From Candidatus Eiseniibacteriota bacterium (GTDB taxonomy: Bacteria; Eisenbacteria; RBG-16-71-46; CAIMUX01; WJJG01): a DNA stretch of 10,487 bases. Position numbers and translations under genes: made by a program. The notes beneath the pieces were generated by a model. It was not told the origin of the DNA, did no database searches, and saw nothing but the letters and a program-made list of their open reading frames with translations. The DNA lies in contig VGIY01000069.1 in the NCBI GenBank assembly GCA_016867695.1, positions 1 through 10,487 on the forward strand. Reading direction: 5' to 3'. Shown piece after piece: positions 1-6,386 of this stretch (the stretch's first letter is position 1; each line of letters opens with the position of its first letter).

Positions 1-422
1 TAGACCGGCGGGCTGTCGTCGGTCTCCTTGGGCAGGGGCGCGGCGGGGGCCACGGCCACGTCGGCGAAGGTGTGCGTCCGCGCGGAGACGATCTCCACGC
101 TGGCCCGGGCCCCGCGGGGAAGGGCGATGAACCGGCCCTGGCCGGGCAGGTTGGGCGCGCCCGGATCGTTGGGCAGGATCACGCCCGACAGCGAGATCGT
201 CTGCAGCACCTCGCCGTCCACGAGCAGCGGCTCGGTCCGGAAGGCGTCTAGACGGAAGGCGACCTCCACGCCGGCGGCGCTCTCGGATAGGAGAGCCATG
301 CCGGTCGGGCCGGTCGCGTCGGCGAGCCGGTGGACCTCGGCCCCGGCCGGGACGGCCGTCCACGCGGGGAGCATCGCCGCGGCCAGGATCGCGACCGTCA
401 GAGTGCGTGCGAAGGAACTCAT
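1..422 (-). CDS. Gingipain-type (peptidase C25) precursor, N-terminal part only
   Basis: The window shows 140 codons of a protein that runs off the left edge. Residues 1-28 form a signal peptide: Arg near the start, a hydrophobic AILAAAML core, and a PAGA site before EV. Residues 29-139 read like the propeptide of C25 cysteine proteases, with the pattern 'PGAPNLPGQGRFIALPRG' (87-104) followed by a VEIVSARTHTF strand. In that family the propeptide precedes an Arg- or Lys-specific caspase-like protease domain, which would lie outside this window, so protease activity is inferred. The ATG at 422 is preceded by AGGAGG (complement of 431-436) at 8-nt spacing. The next gene upstream on the same strand is another secreted protease, but 463 bp separate them, so they are probably separate transcripts. 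It could also be another secreted protein that shares only this prodomain. Confidence 0.72.
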   Translation of the reverse strand, partial: MSSFARTLTVAILAAAMLPAWTAVPAGAEVHRLADATGPTGMALLSESAAGVEVAFRLDAFRTEPLLVDGEVLQTISLSGVILPNDPGAPNLPGQGRFIALPRGARASVEIVSARTHTFADVAVAPAAPLPKETDDSPPV

Positions 423-885
423 GCCACAGCCCTCCTCGACAGGTGTCCGTGAGCGGTGAGGCGAGACAGGCCTTCTTCCCGGGGACCCGGAGAAGGCCGG
501 GCGCACCCCCCTGGAGCCCCGCAGCGGGTCCCCACCGCATCCATCATAGCACACGGCCTGCGGCGGACGCCATCCCGGCGCGGGGGCGCTTCCGCGGACC
601 GCGCAAGGCGATGGCAGGTCGGACTGGACGGGAGCGGCGGGTTGGGTTACTGTCTCCGGGGGCTGGAGAGTCGGCATCCGACGAGGATGTGCAGGGTCTC
701 GGCTGATGCGACCCGAGTCGTGGCGACACGCTTGGGGCTGCCGCACCCGCACTCCATGCATCCGCGAGAGCACGCGACGGCATCCGAGATCCCGCATCCT
801 GCCACGCGCGGCGCTCCTCTCCGGCCCCTTTCTCGCCCTCGACGCGGGGGAGGCCCGGTCGATCGCGCCCCTTCCGCCCGCCGCG
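423..885. other. Intergenic region between the two secreted-protease genes
   Basis: I see no convincing gene in these 463 bases. Open frames across it lack a Shine-Dalgarno sequence and resemble nothing known. It holds a possible promoter for the gingipain-type gene (543-551). It also holds two abutting perfect small hairpins: TCTCC/GGAGA at 653-657/665-669 and GTCGG/CCGAC at 670-674/678-682. A third 4-bp hairpin lies at 717-727. None is followed by a T-run on the minus strand, so I do not call a terminator for the upstream protease. Confidence 0.5.
543..551 (-). promoter_or_regulatory. Possible extended -10 promoter for the gingipain-type gene
   Basis: Read on the minus strand the bases are TGCTATGAT, an extended -10 element (TGn plus TATGAT, 5 of 6 to TATAAT). 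It lies about 120 nt upstream of the ATG at 422. No recognisable -35 box stands 16-18 nt further upstream, so this rests on the extended -10 alone. The A/T cluster is conspicuous in very GC-rich DNA. Confidence 0.35.
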
Positions 886-3009
886 CTATTCGACGCGCAC
901 GATCTTCGCGACCTGGACCGCGCCGCCCGCCCTCGCCCGGCAGTAGTAGGTCCCGGCGGGCAGCGGGCGTCCCTGATCGTCCGCGCCCGTCCAGGTCAGC
1001 AGGTGCGCGCCCGCGCCCAGCGGCCCCTGGTGCAGCGTGCGCACGAGTCGTCCCGTCGCGTCGAAGATCCGCACGGCGGCGTCGTCGGCGTCCAGGGGGA
1101 TGGCCAGCAGGATCTGCGTCAGCGGGGCGAAGGGATTCGGATGCGTCGCCACCGAGAGGAAGCGCGGCTCGGGGCGGTCGTGGGCGACCGCCTGCCCGCC
1201 GGAATCGGTCGCCACGAGGCGAAAGTTGTCGATGTTCCAGCCGCCGAAGTGCCACCAGACGTCGGAGTTCAGCTTGAAGCGGACGACGACGCTGCCCTGC
1301 CCGTCGGCGATGTCGGAGATGTCGATGCACACGGGGACCCACTGCCGCTGGCGATGATGGCCGAGCTGCTGGTTGCGCCAGACCTCGACGCCGTTGACCT
1401 CGATGACCGCCTGGTCGTAGATGGCCTCCTCGACATTCAGCCAACGGTGGAAGAGCAGGTGCACGCCCGTCGCCTGGGAGCAATCGAACGACGGGGACAT
1501 GAGCCAGTTGCCGCAGTTGTTGTCGTAGAGGCCTTCCCAGGAGCCGATCTCGTTGATGTCGTTGCCCAGCAGCTTGTTGCCCGAAGCCGGGTACTTCGGG
1601 TCGGGGTGGCCGTAGAGGCCGCGCGTCGGCCCCCAGCGCCAGTCGTCGTTGCGGCCCCCGTGCGTCCAGCCGTCGATCTGCGTGTCGAAGTCGTTCTCGT
1701 AGATCACCACTACCGGCGAGGCGAAGTCGCTGAAGTAGGTCGTGTCGCTGCCGGCGGAGGTGGTCATGATGAGCTCGAACTCGAGCAGCGTCCCCGCGGG
1801 CACGCCCGGCGACAGCGAGACGGTGAAGTGCGGAGCATCGGAGGTCGCCGTGGCCCAGCTCGCCAGGCCGGGGAAGGAGGCGCTGTCGTCGCTCACCGTG
1901 ACGCCTCCGGTCAAGGGCACGAGCGTGCCGCTGACGCCGCTGGCGCTGCCGATGCCGTAGTTGCGGACCGTCATCGCCAGCTGCGCCGTCTCGCCCGGGT
2001 CGAGACTGCCGTTGCCGTCTCCGCCGAGAACGGAGTGGCCGGCGTAGGCGACCAGCGCCTGGGGGAAGGGCGTGTAGACGATGCCGTCGCTGCCGCCGCT
2101 GCCGATCGAGCAGGTGCCGTACTTGATCCAGCCGTAGCCCAGCTCGGTCCCGCCCCAGCTCGTTCCCCAGCTGTTCTTGATCAGCCAGGCGCCGACGCCG
2201 CCGCAGGCGGCGTCGTCCCAGCCGCAGAGCACGACCACGTGGTTGATCGAGCCGCTCGGGCCCGAGTAGCAGCCGCCGTTGTAGTAGAACATGTTGTCCG
2301 AGGCGTAGATGGGAATGGCGATGGGGTGCTGGAGGACGGCGGTCTTGAGGTTGGCGGCGATGTTGTTGACGTGGAAGGAGCCGTCGATGCTCGCCCGGAC
2401 GTCGTAGCCGTCCATCGTGCAGGGCGCGGTGTCGTTGCCCGTGTAGGGCATGTTCGCCTGGGTCACGGCGCCGAACTGCATCCACAGGTCGTAGCAGCTT
2501 CCCACCCAGCCTCCGTCGCAGCTCCCGCCGTCCTCGTTGCAGACCAGGCACTGCTGTTCGGAGAAGAGCACCTGCTGGCCGGTCTCGATCTTGTGATAGG
2601 CCTCGAGGACGCCGACGGCGGCGAAGGCCCAGCAGGAGCCGCAGCCGCCCTGCTGCTTCGCGGGGGTCATGCCGCCGTGCGTGCGCCAGTCCCACGAGGA
2701 GGGCAGGTCCCTCTCGGGCAGCGCCTGGAGGTGGACCGGCACCTTGGCCAACCGCTCGGGCGAGGGGGGGATGTGGCCGAGCATGGCCTGCTTCTCCTCC
2801 GGCGTGAAGAAGCTCACCTCGGTCGGGCCGGCCTCCCAGTCGAGCTCCTGCTCCTCGATCATCCGGCGGATCTCAGCCAGCTCGTGCGCCTGGCTCCACG
2901 CGCCGCCCTCGGCCAGGGCGGGTCCGGCGCCCGCACCGGCAGCAGCCAGCGCGGCGAGAACCGGAAGCAGGGGAAGCAGAGCAAGACGCGTCGGGATGGG
3001 GAAGCGCAT
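886..3009 (-). CDS. Secreted papain-family (C1A) cysteine protease with jelly-roll and FlgD-like sorting domains
   Basis: This 707-aa protein is predicted to be exported and to cleave proteins outside the cell. Residues 1-33 are a signal peptide. Residues 38-98 look like a short inhibitory propeptide (ELDWEAGPTEVSFFTPEEK). The C1A domain spans about 102-315 and has every catalytic residue: Gln120 and Cys126 in QGGCGSCWAF, His257 in INHVVV, and Asn279 in IKNSWGTSWG. Residues 320-430 form an Ig/CARDB-like domain opening with an acidic, possibly calcium-binding loop (GDGNGSLDPGE). Residues 437-600 resemble a MAM/galactose-binding jelly roll. Residues 615-707 begin with HPNPFAP and form a FlgD-like Ig fold (RIFDATGRLVRTL, PAGTYYCRA), the tail type used for type IX-like secretion and surface anchoring. 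The ATG follows AGGAAGGAG (complement of 3016-3024) and a good promoter candidate. Domain edges are approximate, and the substrate is unknown. Confidence 0.93.
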   Translation of the reverse strand: MRFPIPTRLALLPLLPVLAALAAAGAGAGPALAEGGAWSQAHELAEIRRMIEEQELDWEAGPTEVSFFTPEEKQAMLGHIPPSPERLAKVPVHLQALPERDLPSSWDWRTHGGMTPAKQQGGCGSCWAFAAVGVLEAYHKIETGQQVLFSEQQCLVCNEDGGSCDGGWVGSCYDLWMQFGAVTQANMPYTGNDTAPCTMDGYDVRASIDGSFHVNNIAANLKTAVLQHPIAIPIYASDNMFYYNGGCYSGPSGSINHVVVLCGWDDAACGGVGAWLIKNSWGTSWGGTELGYGWIKYGTCSIGSGGSDGIVYTPFPQALVAYAGHSVLGGDGNGSLDPGETAQLAMTVRNYGIGSASGVSGTLVPLTGGVTVSDDSASFPGLASWATATSDAPHFTVSLSPGVPAGTLLEFELIMTTSAGSDTTYFSDFASPVVVIYENDFDTQIDGWTHGGRNDDWRWGPTRGLYGHPDPKYPASGNKLLGNDINEIGSWEGLYDNNCGNWLMSPSFDCSQATGVHLLFHRWLNVEEAIYDQAVIEVNGVEVWRNQQLGHHRQRQWVPVCIDISDIADGQGSVVVRFKLNSDVWWHFGGWNIDNFRLVATDSGGQAVAHDRPEPRFLSVATHPNPFAPLTQILLAIPLDADDAAVRIFDATGRLVRTLHQGPLGAGAHLLTWTGADDQGRPLPAGTYYCRARAGGAVQVAKIVRVE

Positions 3010-3093
3010 GGGGGACTCCTTCCTCGTGAGGCTCGGTGCGCGGCATCGCCCCCCTCCGGCAGGCCGGGAGCGGGCGCGATCCTTCGCCCGCCT

Positions 3094-3122
3094 ATCCTAC
3101 CACGGGCGCCCGAGATTCCCAA
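3094..3122 (-). promoter_or_regulatory. Probable housekeeping-type promoter of the C1A protease gene
   Basis: On the minus strand TTGGGA (complement of 3117-3122) and TAGGAT (complement of 3094-3099) are 17 nt apart. The -10 box is preceded by TGG, giving an extended -10. Transcription would start near 3087, leaving a leader of about 78 nt before the ATG at 3009. The match is to the general sigma-70 consensus; promoters in this lineage may differ. Confidence 0.5.
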
Positions 3123-3407
3123 GCGCGCCGTCGCTCCTGCCCTTGCGCATTCTCGCTCGTGCCAGTCCGGCCGGCAGCGGCGTTGGGGCGGATGGTCGCA
3201 GCGCCGATCCGCCGCGAGGTGGTAATCTGATTGCTCCCGCCGCGAGGCCGAGAGGGGCCGCTTCCGCGGGGGCTCGTGGACCAGGGACCGCAAGTCCTCG
3301 GCGGATGGCGCGCCGGGCCGGGTCACGAACCCCTGGCCAGCGGGGCGCGAGGGACGGGCGACCCGTCACGTCGGCTGGGCGGTCCGAATCCGGGGATCGA
3401 CGGGGAC

Positions 3408-3414
3408 GAGGAGG
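3408..3414 (+). promoter_or_regulatory. Ribosome-binding site fixing a GTG start
   Basis: GAGGAGG ends 6 nt before the GTG at 3421. It supports the GTG as the true start of the radical SAM gene rather than a later internal codon. Confidence 0.7.
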
Positions 3415-3420
3415 GCCGGC

Positions 3421-4719
3421 GTGACCCGACGCGCGATCGAGCAGCACCCCCGGCTGGTCTACAGCGACGACCGGGGAACGATCCGCGACCACCCCGCGCT
3501 CCTCGCCGTGGGGGTCGACGGGACGAGCCCGGTCGCGCTGGGCGAGTGCGGCCCGATCTCCCTGCCGCGCGGCAGCGATCTCTTCTTCCTGCCCGGCCGC
3601 ACGCCGATCGGCTGGGATCCGGTTCACGGAAGGCCGGCGGCCTTCGCCCGGGACGAGCAGGGGCGGGCCGCGCACGCCGTGGCCGCCTTCCTCGCGCCGG
3701 CGCACACGGCGACGCACCTGTCCGCCTTCGAGACGCGCCCCGCCGCGCCGTCGCTGCCGCTGTTCTCGTATGCCGCCGTCGGTTTCGGCCGCGGGCGCTA
3801 CTGGGTTGCGGCCCGGCGCGTCGATCCGGACCGGCGCCAGGATCCCTGGCGCTTCGACCTGCGCTCGATCCGCCGCGGCGTCGCCGCCGCCCTCGACCAG
3901 GACCCGGAGAACGCCCTGCTGCGCCAGCTCCGGCGCTGCGCCCTCGAGTACCGGTGCCGCGCGGCGCAGAACTTCTTCCTGGGCCGCCACGAGGCGCCCC
4001 TGCCGATCAGCACGGTCTGCAACGCCCACTGTCTGGGCTGCATCAGCCTGCAGCCCGACGGCACCTTCAAGGCGGCGCACGAGCGGCTCGGCAGCGCCCC
4101 GCGGGCGGACGAGGTGGCCGCCGTGGCGCTGGCCCACATCCGCCGGGTGCCCGGGGCGGTCGTCAGCTTCGGCCAGGGCTGCGAGGGGGAGCCGCTGCTG
4201 ATGGGCGAGCTGATCACCGAGGCCGTGCGGCTCATCCGCGCCGCCACGAGCGAGGGCACGGTCCATCTCAACAGCAACGCCAGCCTGCCCGACCGGGTCG
4301 CGCAGCTCGCCGCCCTGGGGCTCGACAGCCTGCGCGTCAGCCTGAACAGCGCGCAGCCCGAGGTCTACGACGCCTACTTCCGGCCCCGCGGCTACGGCCT
4401 GGGCGAGGTGCTGGAGGCGATGAAGGCGATGAGCGGCGCCGGGCGCTTCGTCAGCCTCAACCTGCTCTACTTTCCGGGGGTCACGGATCGCCCGGCCGAG
4501 ATCGACGCGCTGAGCGCCCTCATCGATCGGGGCGGGGCGCGCATGATCCAGCTGCGCAATCTCAACATCGACCCCGATCGCTACACGAGCGCGCTGCCCG
4601 GGGGGGCGCACGGCCCGGGGATCGGGCTCGAGGCCTTCCAGCGGGAGCTCCTGCGGCGCTTCCCGAGCCTGCGCTTCGGCTACTTCAACCCGCCGAGGGA
4701 GACCTTCGCCCTCTGGTAG
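3421..4719 (+). CDS. Orphan radical SAM protein of unknown function
   Basis: The 432-aa product carries the radical SAM cluster motif CxxxCxxC as C200-NAH-C204-LG-C207. This motif binds a [4Fe-4S] cluster that cleaves S-adenosylmethionine. GCEGEPLL (253-260) fits the GGE-type SAM-contacting strand, and the repeats VHLNSNAS (281-288) and LRVSLNSA (304-311) fit later strands of the partial TIM barrel. About 190 residues precede the cysteines, which is long for the family. That part includes LPGRTPIGWDP (57-67) and a string of beta-like segments, and I do not recognise it. The protein ends soon after the barrel and has no cysteine-rich SPASM tail, so there is no sign of extra clusters. There is no signal peptide, so it should be cytoplasmic. 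It stands alone: divergent from a secreted protease and convergent with an acyl-CoA dehydrogenase. No peptide substrate gene or cofactor pathway is visible nearby. The radical SAM fold is certain; the reaction is unknown. Confidence 0.9.
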   Translation: MTRRAIEQHPRLVYSDDRGTIRDHPALLAVGVDGTSPVALGECGPISLPRGSDLFFLPGRTPIGWDPVHGRPAAFARDEQGRAAHAVAAFLAPAHTATHLSAFETRPAAPSLPLFSYAAVGFGRGRYWVAARRVDPDRRQDPWRFDLRSIRRGVAAALDQDPENALLRQLRRCALEYRCRAAQNFFLGRHEAPLPISTVCNAHCLGCISLQPDGTFKAAHERLGSAPRADEVAAVALAHIRRVPGAVVSFGQGCEGEPLLMGELITEAVRLIRAATSEGTVHLNSNASLPDRVAQLAALGLDSLRVSLNSAQPEVYDAYFRPRGYGLGEVLEAMKAMSGAGRFVSLNLLYFPGVTDRPAEIDALSALIDRGGARMIQLRNLNIDPDRYTSALPGGAHGPGIGLEAFQRELLRRFPSLRFGYFNPPRETFALW

Positions 4720-4732
4720 CGGGCATCCTGCG

Positions 4733-4763
4733 CGCCGGCGCCGCGAGGCGCGGGCCGCCGGCG
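4733..4763. terminator. Strong hairpin between convergent genes, possible bidirectional terminator
   Basis: The arms CGCCGGCG-CCGCG (4733-4745) and CGCGG-CGCCGGCG (4749-4763, with a two-base GC bulge at 4754-4755) pair over 13 bp around the loop AGG. It sits between the stop codons of the radical SAM gene (4719) and the acyl-CoA dehydrogenase gene (4772), where a terminator serving both strands would be expected. No U-tract follows on either side, so it may act only as an mRNA 3'-end stabiliser or need Rho. Confidence 0.45.
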
Positions 4764-4771
4764 GTGAGCCG

Positions 4772-5929
4772 CTAGGCGTAGAGCTTCACCAGCTCCCGGG
4801 CGATGACGATCTTCTGGATCTCGCTCGTGCCCTCGCCGATCTCGCACAGCTTGGCGTCGCGGAAGTAGCGCTCCACCGGGTAGTCCTTGGTGTAGCCGTA
4901 GCCGCCGAGGATCTGGATGGCCAGAGTGGTCGCCTTCATCGTCACCGTCGCCGCGTAGTACTTGGCCATCGCCGATTCCAGCGTGTGCCTGCGCCCGGCG
5001 TCCTTCAGGCGTGCGGCGTGGTAGGTGAGGTGGCGCGCGGCGGTGATCTCGGTCTGCATCTCGGCCAGGTGGCTCTGGATCATCTCGAACTCGCAGATCG
5101 GCTGCCCGAACTGCCTGCGCTGCATGGAGTAGGGGACGGCGGCATCCAGCGCCGACTGGCCGATGCCGAGCGCCAGGGCGGCGATCGAGATGCGCCCGCC
5201 GTCGAGCGTCTTCATGAACAGCGGAAAGCCGCGGTGGAGTTCGCCCAGCAGGGCGTCCTTCGGGATGCGGCAGTCCTGGAAGCTCAGCGCGCGGGTGTCG
5301 GACGCGCGCAGGCCGAGCTTGTCCTCCTTCTTGCCCAGCTCGAAGCCGGGCGCGTCGGTCTCGACCAGGAAGGCCGAGATGCCGCGCGATCCGGAGGCCG
5401 TCCGTTCCGTCTTCGCCGTGATGACCAGCACGCCCGAGTAGGAGGCGTTGGTGATGAACTGCTTGGCGCCGTTCAGGACCCACTCGTCGCCGTCGAGAAC
5501 GGCCGTCGTCCGGGTGCCGCCGGCGTCGGATCCGGCATCGGGCTCGGTCAGCCCGAAGGAGGAGAGATACTCGCCGGAGCAGAGCTTGGGCATGTAGCGG
5601 GCCTTCTGCTCCGGCGTGCCGAAGGCGTGGATCGGCCAGACGCCCAGCGAGCAGTGCGCGGCGAGCGTGATGCCGTGCGAGCCGTCCACGCGGGAGAGCT
5701 CCTCGACCGCCAGGATGTAGCTGAGCGTGTCGCCGCCGCTGCCCCCATCCTCCTCGGGGAAGCCGATGCCGAGGATGCCCATCTCGGCCAGCTCCTGGAT
5801 CGTCTCCCGGGGGAACTCGCCCGTGCGGTCGCGCTCGGCGGCGATCGGGGCGATGCGCTCGCGGGCGAAGCGGCGCACCGTGTCGCGCACGGCCTGCTGC
5901 TCCTCGGTGAGATCGAAGTTGGTGACCAT
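4772..5929 (-). CDS. Acyl-CoA dehydrogenase, short/medium-chain type
   Basis: This 385-aa flavoenzyme would oxidise an acyl-CoA to the trans-2-enoyl-CoA and pass electrons to electron-transfer flavoprotein. The family layout is complete: an N-terminal helical domain (FDLTEEQQAVRDTVRRFA, 5-22), the FAD/substrate signature FGLTEPDAGSDAGG (125-138), and the C-terminal signature GGYGYTKDYPVERYFRDAK (342-360). The catalytic base is Glu366 in EIGEGTSEIQ, the position used by short- and medium-chain enzymes. Isovaleryl-CoA dehydrogenase lacks that Glu and uses one in a DLERLV-like helix; here that helix reads LDGGRIS, so the base is absent. Butyryl-CoA or 2-methylbutyryl-CoA are therefore likelier substrates. 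The ATG at 5929 matches the family start and follows GGGAGGA (complement of 5933-5939). The open frame continues upstream to 6403, but that part is a Gly/Arg-rich repeat artefact. The gene is divergent from the HMG-CoA synthase operon, suggesting shared control. Confidence 0.92.
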   Translation of the reverse strand: MVTNFDLTEEQQAVRDTVRRFARERIAPIAAERDRTGEFPRETIQELAEMGILGIGFPEEDGGSGGDTLSYILAVEELSRVDGSHGITLAAHCSLGVWPIHAFGTPEQKARYMPKLCSGEYLSSFGLTEPDAGSDAGGTRTTAVLDGDEWVLNGAKQFITNASYSGVLVITAKTERTASGSRGISAFLVETDAPGFELGKKEDKLGLRASDTRALSFQDCRIPKDALLGELHRGFPLFMKTLDGGRISIAALALGIGQSALDAAVPYSMQRRQFGQPICEFEMIQSHLAEMQTEITAARHLTYHAARLKDAGRRHTLESAMAKYYAATVTMKATTLAIQILGGYGYTKDYPVERYFRDAKLCEIGEGTSEIQKIVIARELVKLYA

Positions 5930-6012
5930 CGGTCCTCCCGGGCGGCTGTGGACGGCGGCCCCGCGCGCGGCCGATCGCGCCGCCGCGGAGGATGTTCCGG
6001 ATCGGCGCCGGC

Positions 6013-6042
6013 ACGATACCCTCCCGCCCGGCGCGGGGTCAA
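6013..6042 (-). promoter_or_regulatory. Probable promoter of the acyl-CoA dehydrogenase gene
   Basis: On the minus strand TTGACC (complement of 6037-6042) and TATCGT (complement of 6013-6018) are 18 nt apart, 5/6 and 4/6 to the sigma-70 consensus. Transcription would begin near 6006, about 77 nt before the ATG at 5929. A 15-bp tandem repeat begins only one base upstream of the -35 box. Confidence 0.55.
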
Positions 6043-6043
6043 G

Positions 6044-6131
6044 GCGCCCCGCTCTCCCGCGCCCCGCTTCCCCGCGCCCCGCTTCACCGCGTCCCGCTTC
6101 ACCGCGTCCCGCTTTCCCGCGCCCCGCTTCC
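6044..6131. repeat. 15-bp GC-rich tandem repeat, about six units, between divergent promoters
   Basis: The units start at 6044, 6059, 6074, 6089, 6104 and 6119, with the plus-strand consensus GCGCCCCGCTTCMCC. Units 1-5 are exactly 15 bp and differ at a few positions; unit 6 is shortened to 13 bp. On the minus strand the first three units give closely spaced runs of G (complement of 6047-6050, 6056-6058, 6062-6065, 6070-6073 and 6077-6080) with loops of 3-5 nt, a good G-quadruplex pattern. The 15-bp period keeps reading frames open on both strands, which explains the long spurious frames here. The array separates the promoter candidates at 6013-6042 and 6239-6267. A regulatory role is inference; it may be simple slippage-born sequence. 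Confidence 0.85.
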
Positions 6132-6238
6132 GCGCCCGCTCCGGCGCGAGGGTTTCGCCCGGCCGCCCGGAGCCCGCGCCCGGCGCGGCTCCGGACAGGG
6201 AAATCCCCGCCTTCCCCAGTGCCGGAAGAGGAGACCGA

Positions 6239-6267
6239 TTGACGCTGCGGCCCGCACCGTCTACCCT
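6239..6267 (+). promoter_or_regulatory. Probable promoter of the HMG-CoA synthase operon
   Basis: TTGACG (6239-6244) and TACCCT (6262-6267) are 17 nt apart. The -35 box matches at 5 of 6 positions, and the -10 box keeps the key T, A and final T. The expected start near 6274 coincides with the first base of the leader stem at 6274-6321, leaving a leader of about 113 nt. Confidence 0.45.
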
Positions 6268-6273
6268 CCCTTT

Positions 6274-6321
6274 CTTCCGCGCCCCGGTCCCTCGCCGCCG
6301 AGGCGACGGCCCTCGCGGAAG
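6274..6321 (+). promoter_or_regulatory. Stem-loop at the predicted 5' end of the operon mRNA
   Basis: CTTCCGCG (6274-6281) pairs perfectly with CGCGGAAG (6314-6321). Inside it CCTCG (6290-6294) pairs with CGAGG (6299-6303) around a CCGC loop. Such a structure at the very 5' end could protect the transcript from decay. I do not recognise a known riboswitch class. Confidence 0.35.
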
Positions 6322-6345
6322 GACCCAAGAGCTGCCGCGTGAGTT

Positions 6346-6360
6346 TCCTCCCCCGGAGGA
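6346..6360 (+). promoter_or_regulatory. Decoy Shine-Dalgarno hairpin in the leader
   Basis: TCCTCC (6346-6351) pairs with GGAGGA (6355-6360) around the loop CCC. The same TCCTCC could instead pair, over five bases, with the true ribosome-binding site at 6378-6382. The leader could therefore adopt two exclusive structures, one hiding the ribosome-binding site. GC-rich DNA makes such matches common, so this is tentative. Confidence 0.3.
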
Positions 6361-6375
6361 CGGGCGGAACGAGTG

Positions 6376-6384
6376 AAGGAGGTG
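6376..6384 (+). promoter_or_regulatory. Ribosome-binding site deciding the HMG-CoA synthase start
   Basis: AAGGAGGTG is a near-perfect Shine-Dalgarno sequence just before the ATG at 6387. It supports that ATG over the in-frame GTG at 6339, sixteen codons earlier, whose extra residues do not fit the family. Confidence 0.8.
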
Positions 6385-6386
6385 GC

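Larger units (their letters stand above)
3010..3420. other. Divergent intergenic region between the C1A protease and radical SAM genes
   Basis: These 411 bases hold the ribosome-binding site and promoter candidate of the minus-strand protease, and the ribosome-binding site of the plus-strand radical SAM gene. Between them I find no credible gene. For the plus gene only a weak TGG-TAATCT sequence (3220-3228) is visible, and it has no -35 partner, so I do not call it. Open frames on the minus strand crossing this region are Arg/Pro-rich and look like GC artefacts. Confidence 0.5.

Noticed and set aside
653..682. Two abutting hairpins as a terminator of the C1A protease gene
   Set aside because: Stems are only 5 bp, there is no T-run on the minus strand, and they lie about 200 nt past the stop codon.
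544..783. Small minus-strand open frame between the two proteases
   Set aside because: No Shine-Dalgarno sequence before its ATG, Arg/Pro/Ser-rich translation, and it contains the promoter-like element for the next gene.
706..3225. Very long plus-strand open frame opposite the C1A protease
   Set aside because: It is a mirror of the protease gene caused by high GC at third codon positions. Its translation is low-complexity Val/Ala/Arg/Asp sequence with no domain, while the minus strand encodes a full protease with all catalytic residues.
3220..3228. TGG-TAATCT as promoter of the radical SAM gene
   Set aside because: Only three of six -10 positions match, there is no -35 partner, and the implied leader would be about 190 nt.
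3097..4611. Long minus-strand open frame opposite the radical SAM gene
   Set aside because: Low-complexity Arg/Ala/Val/Asp translation without motifs and without a ribosome-binding site; the plus strand has the cluster motif and a good start.
6044..6131. Tandem repeat as a CRISPR array
   Set aside because: Units are 15 bp and directly abutting with no spacers, and no cas gene is present.
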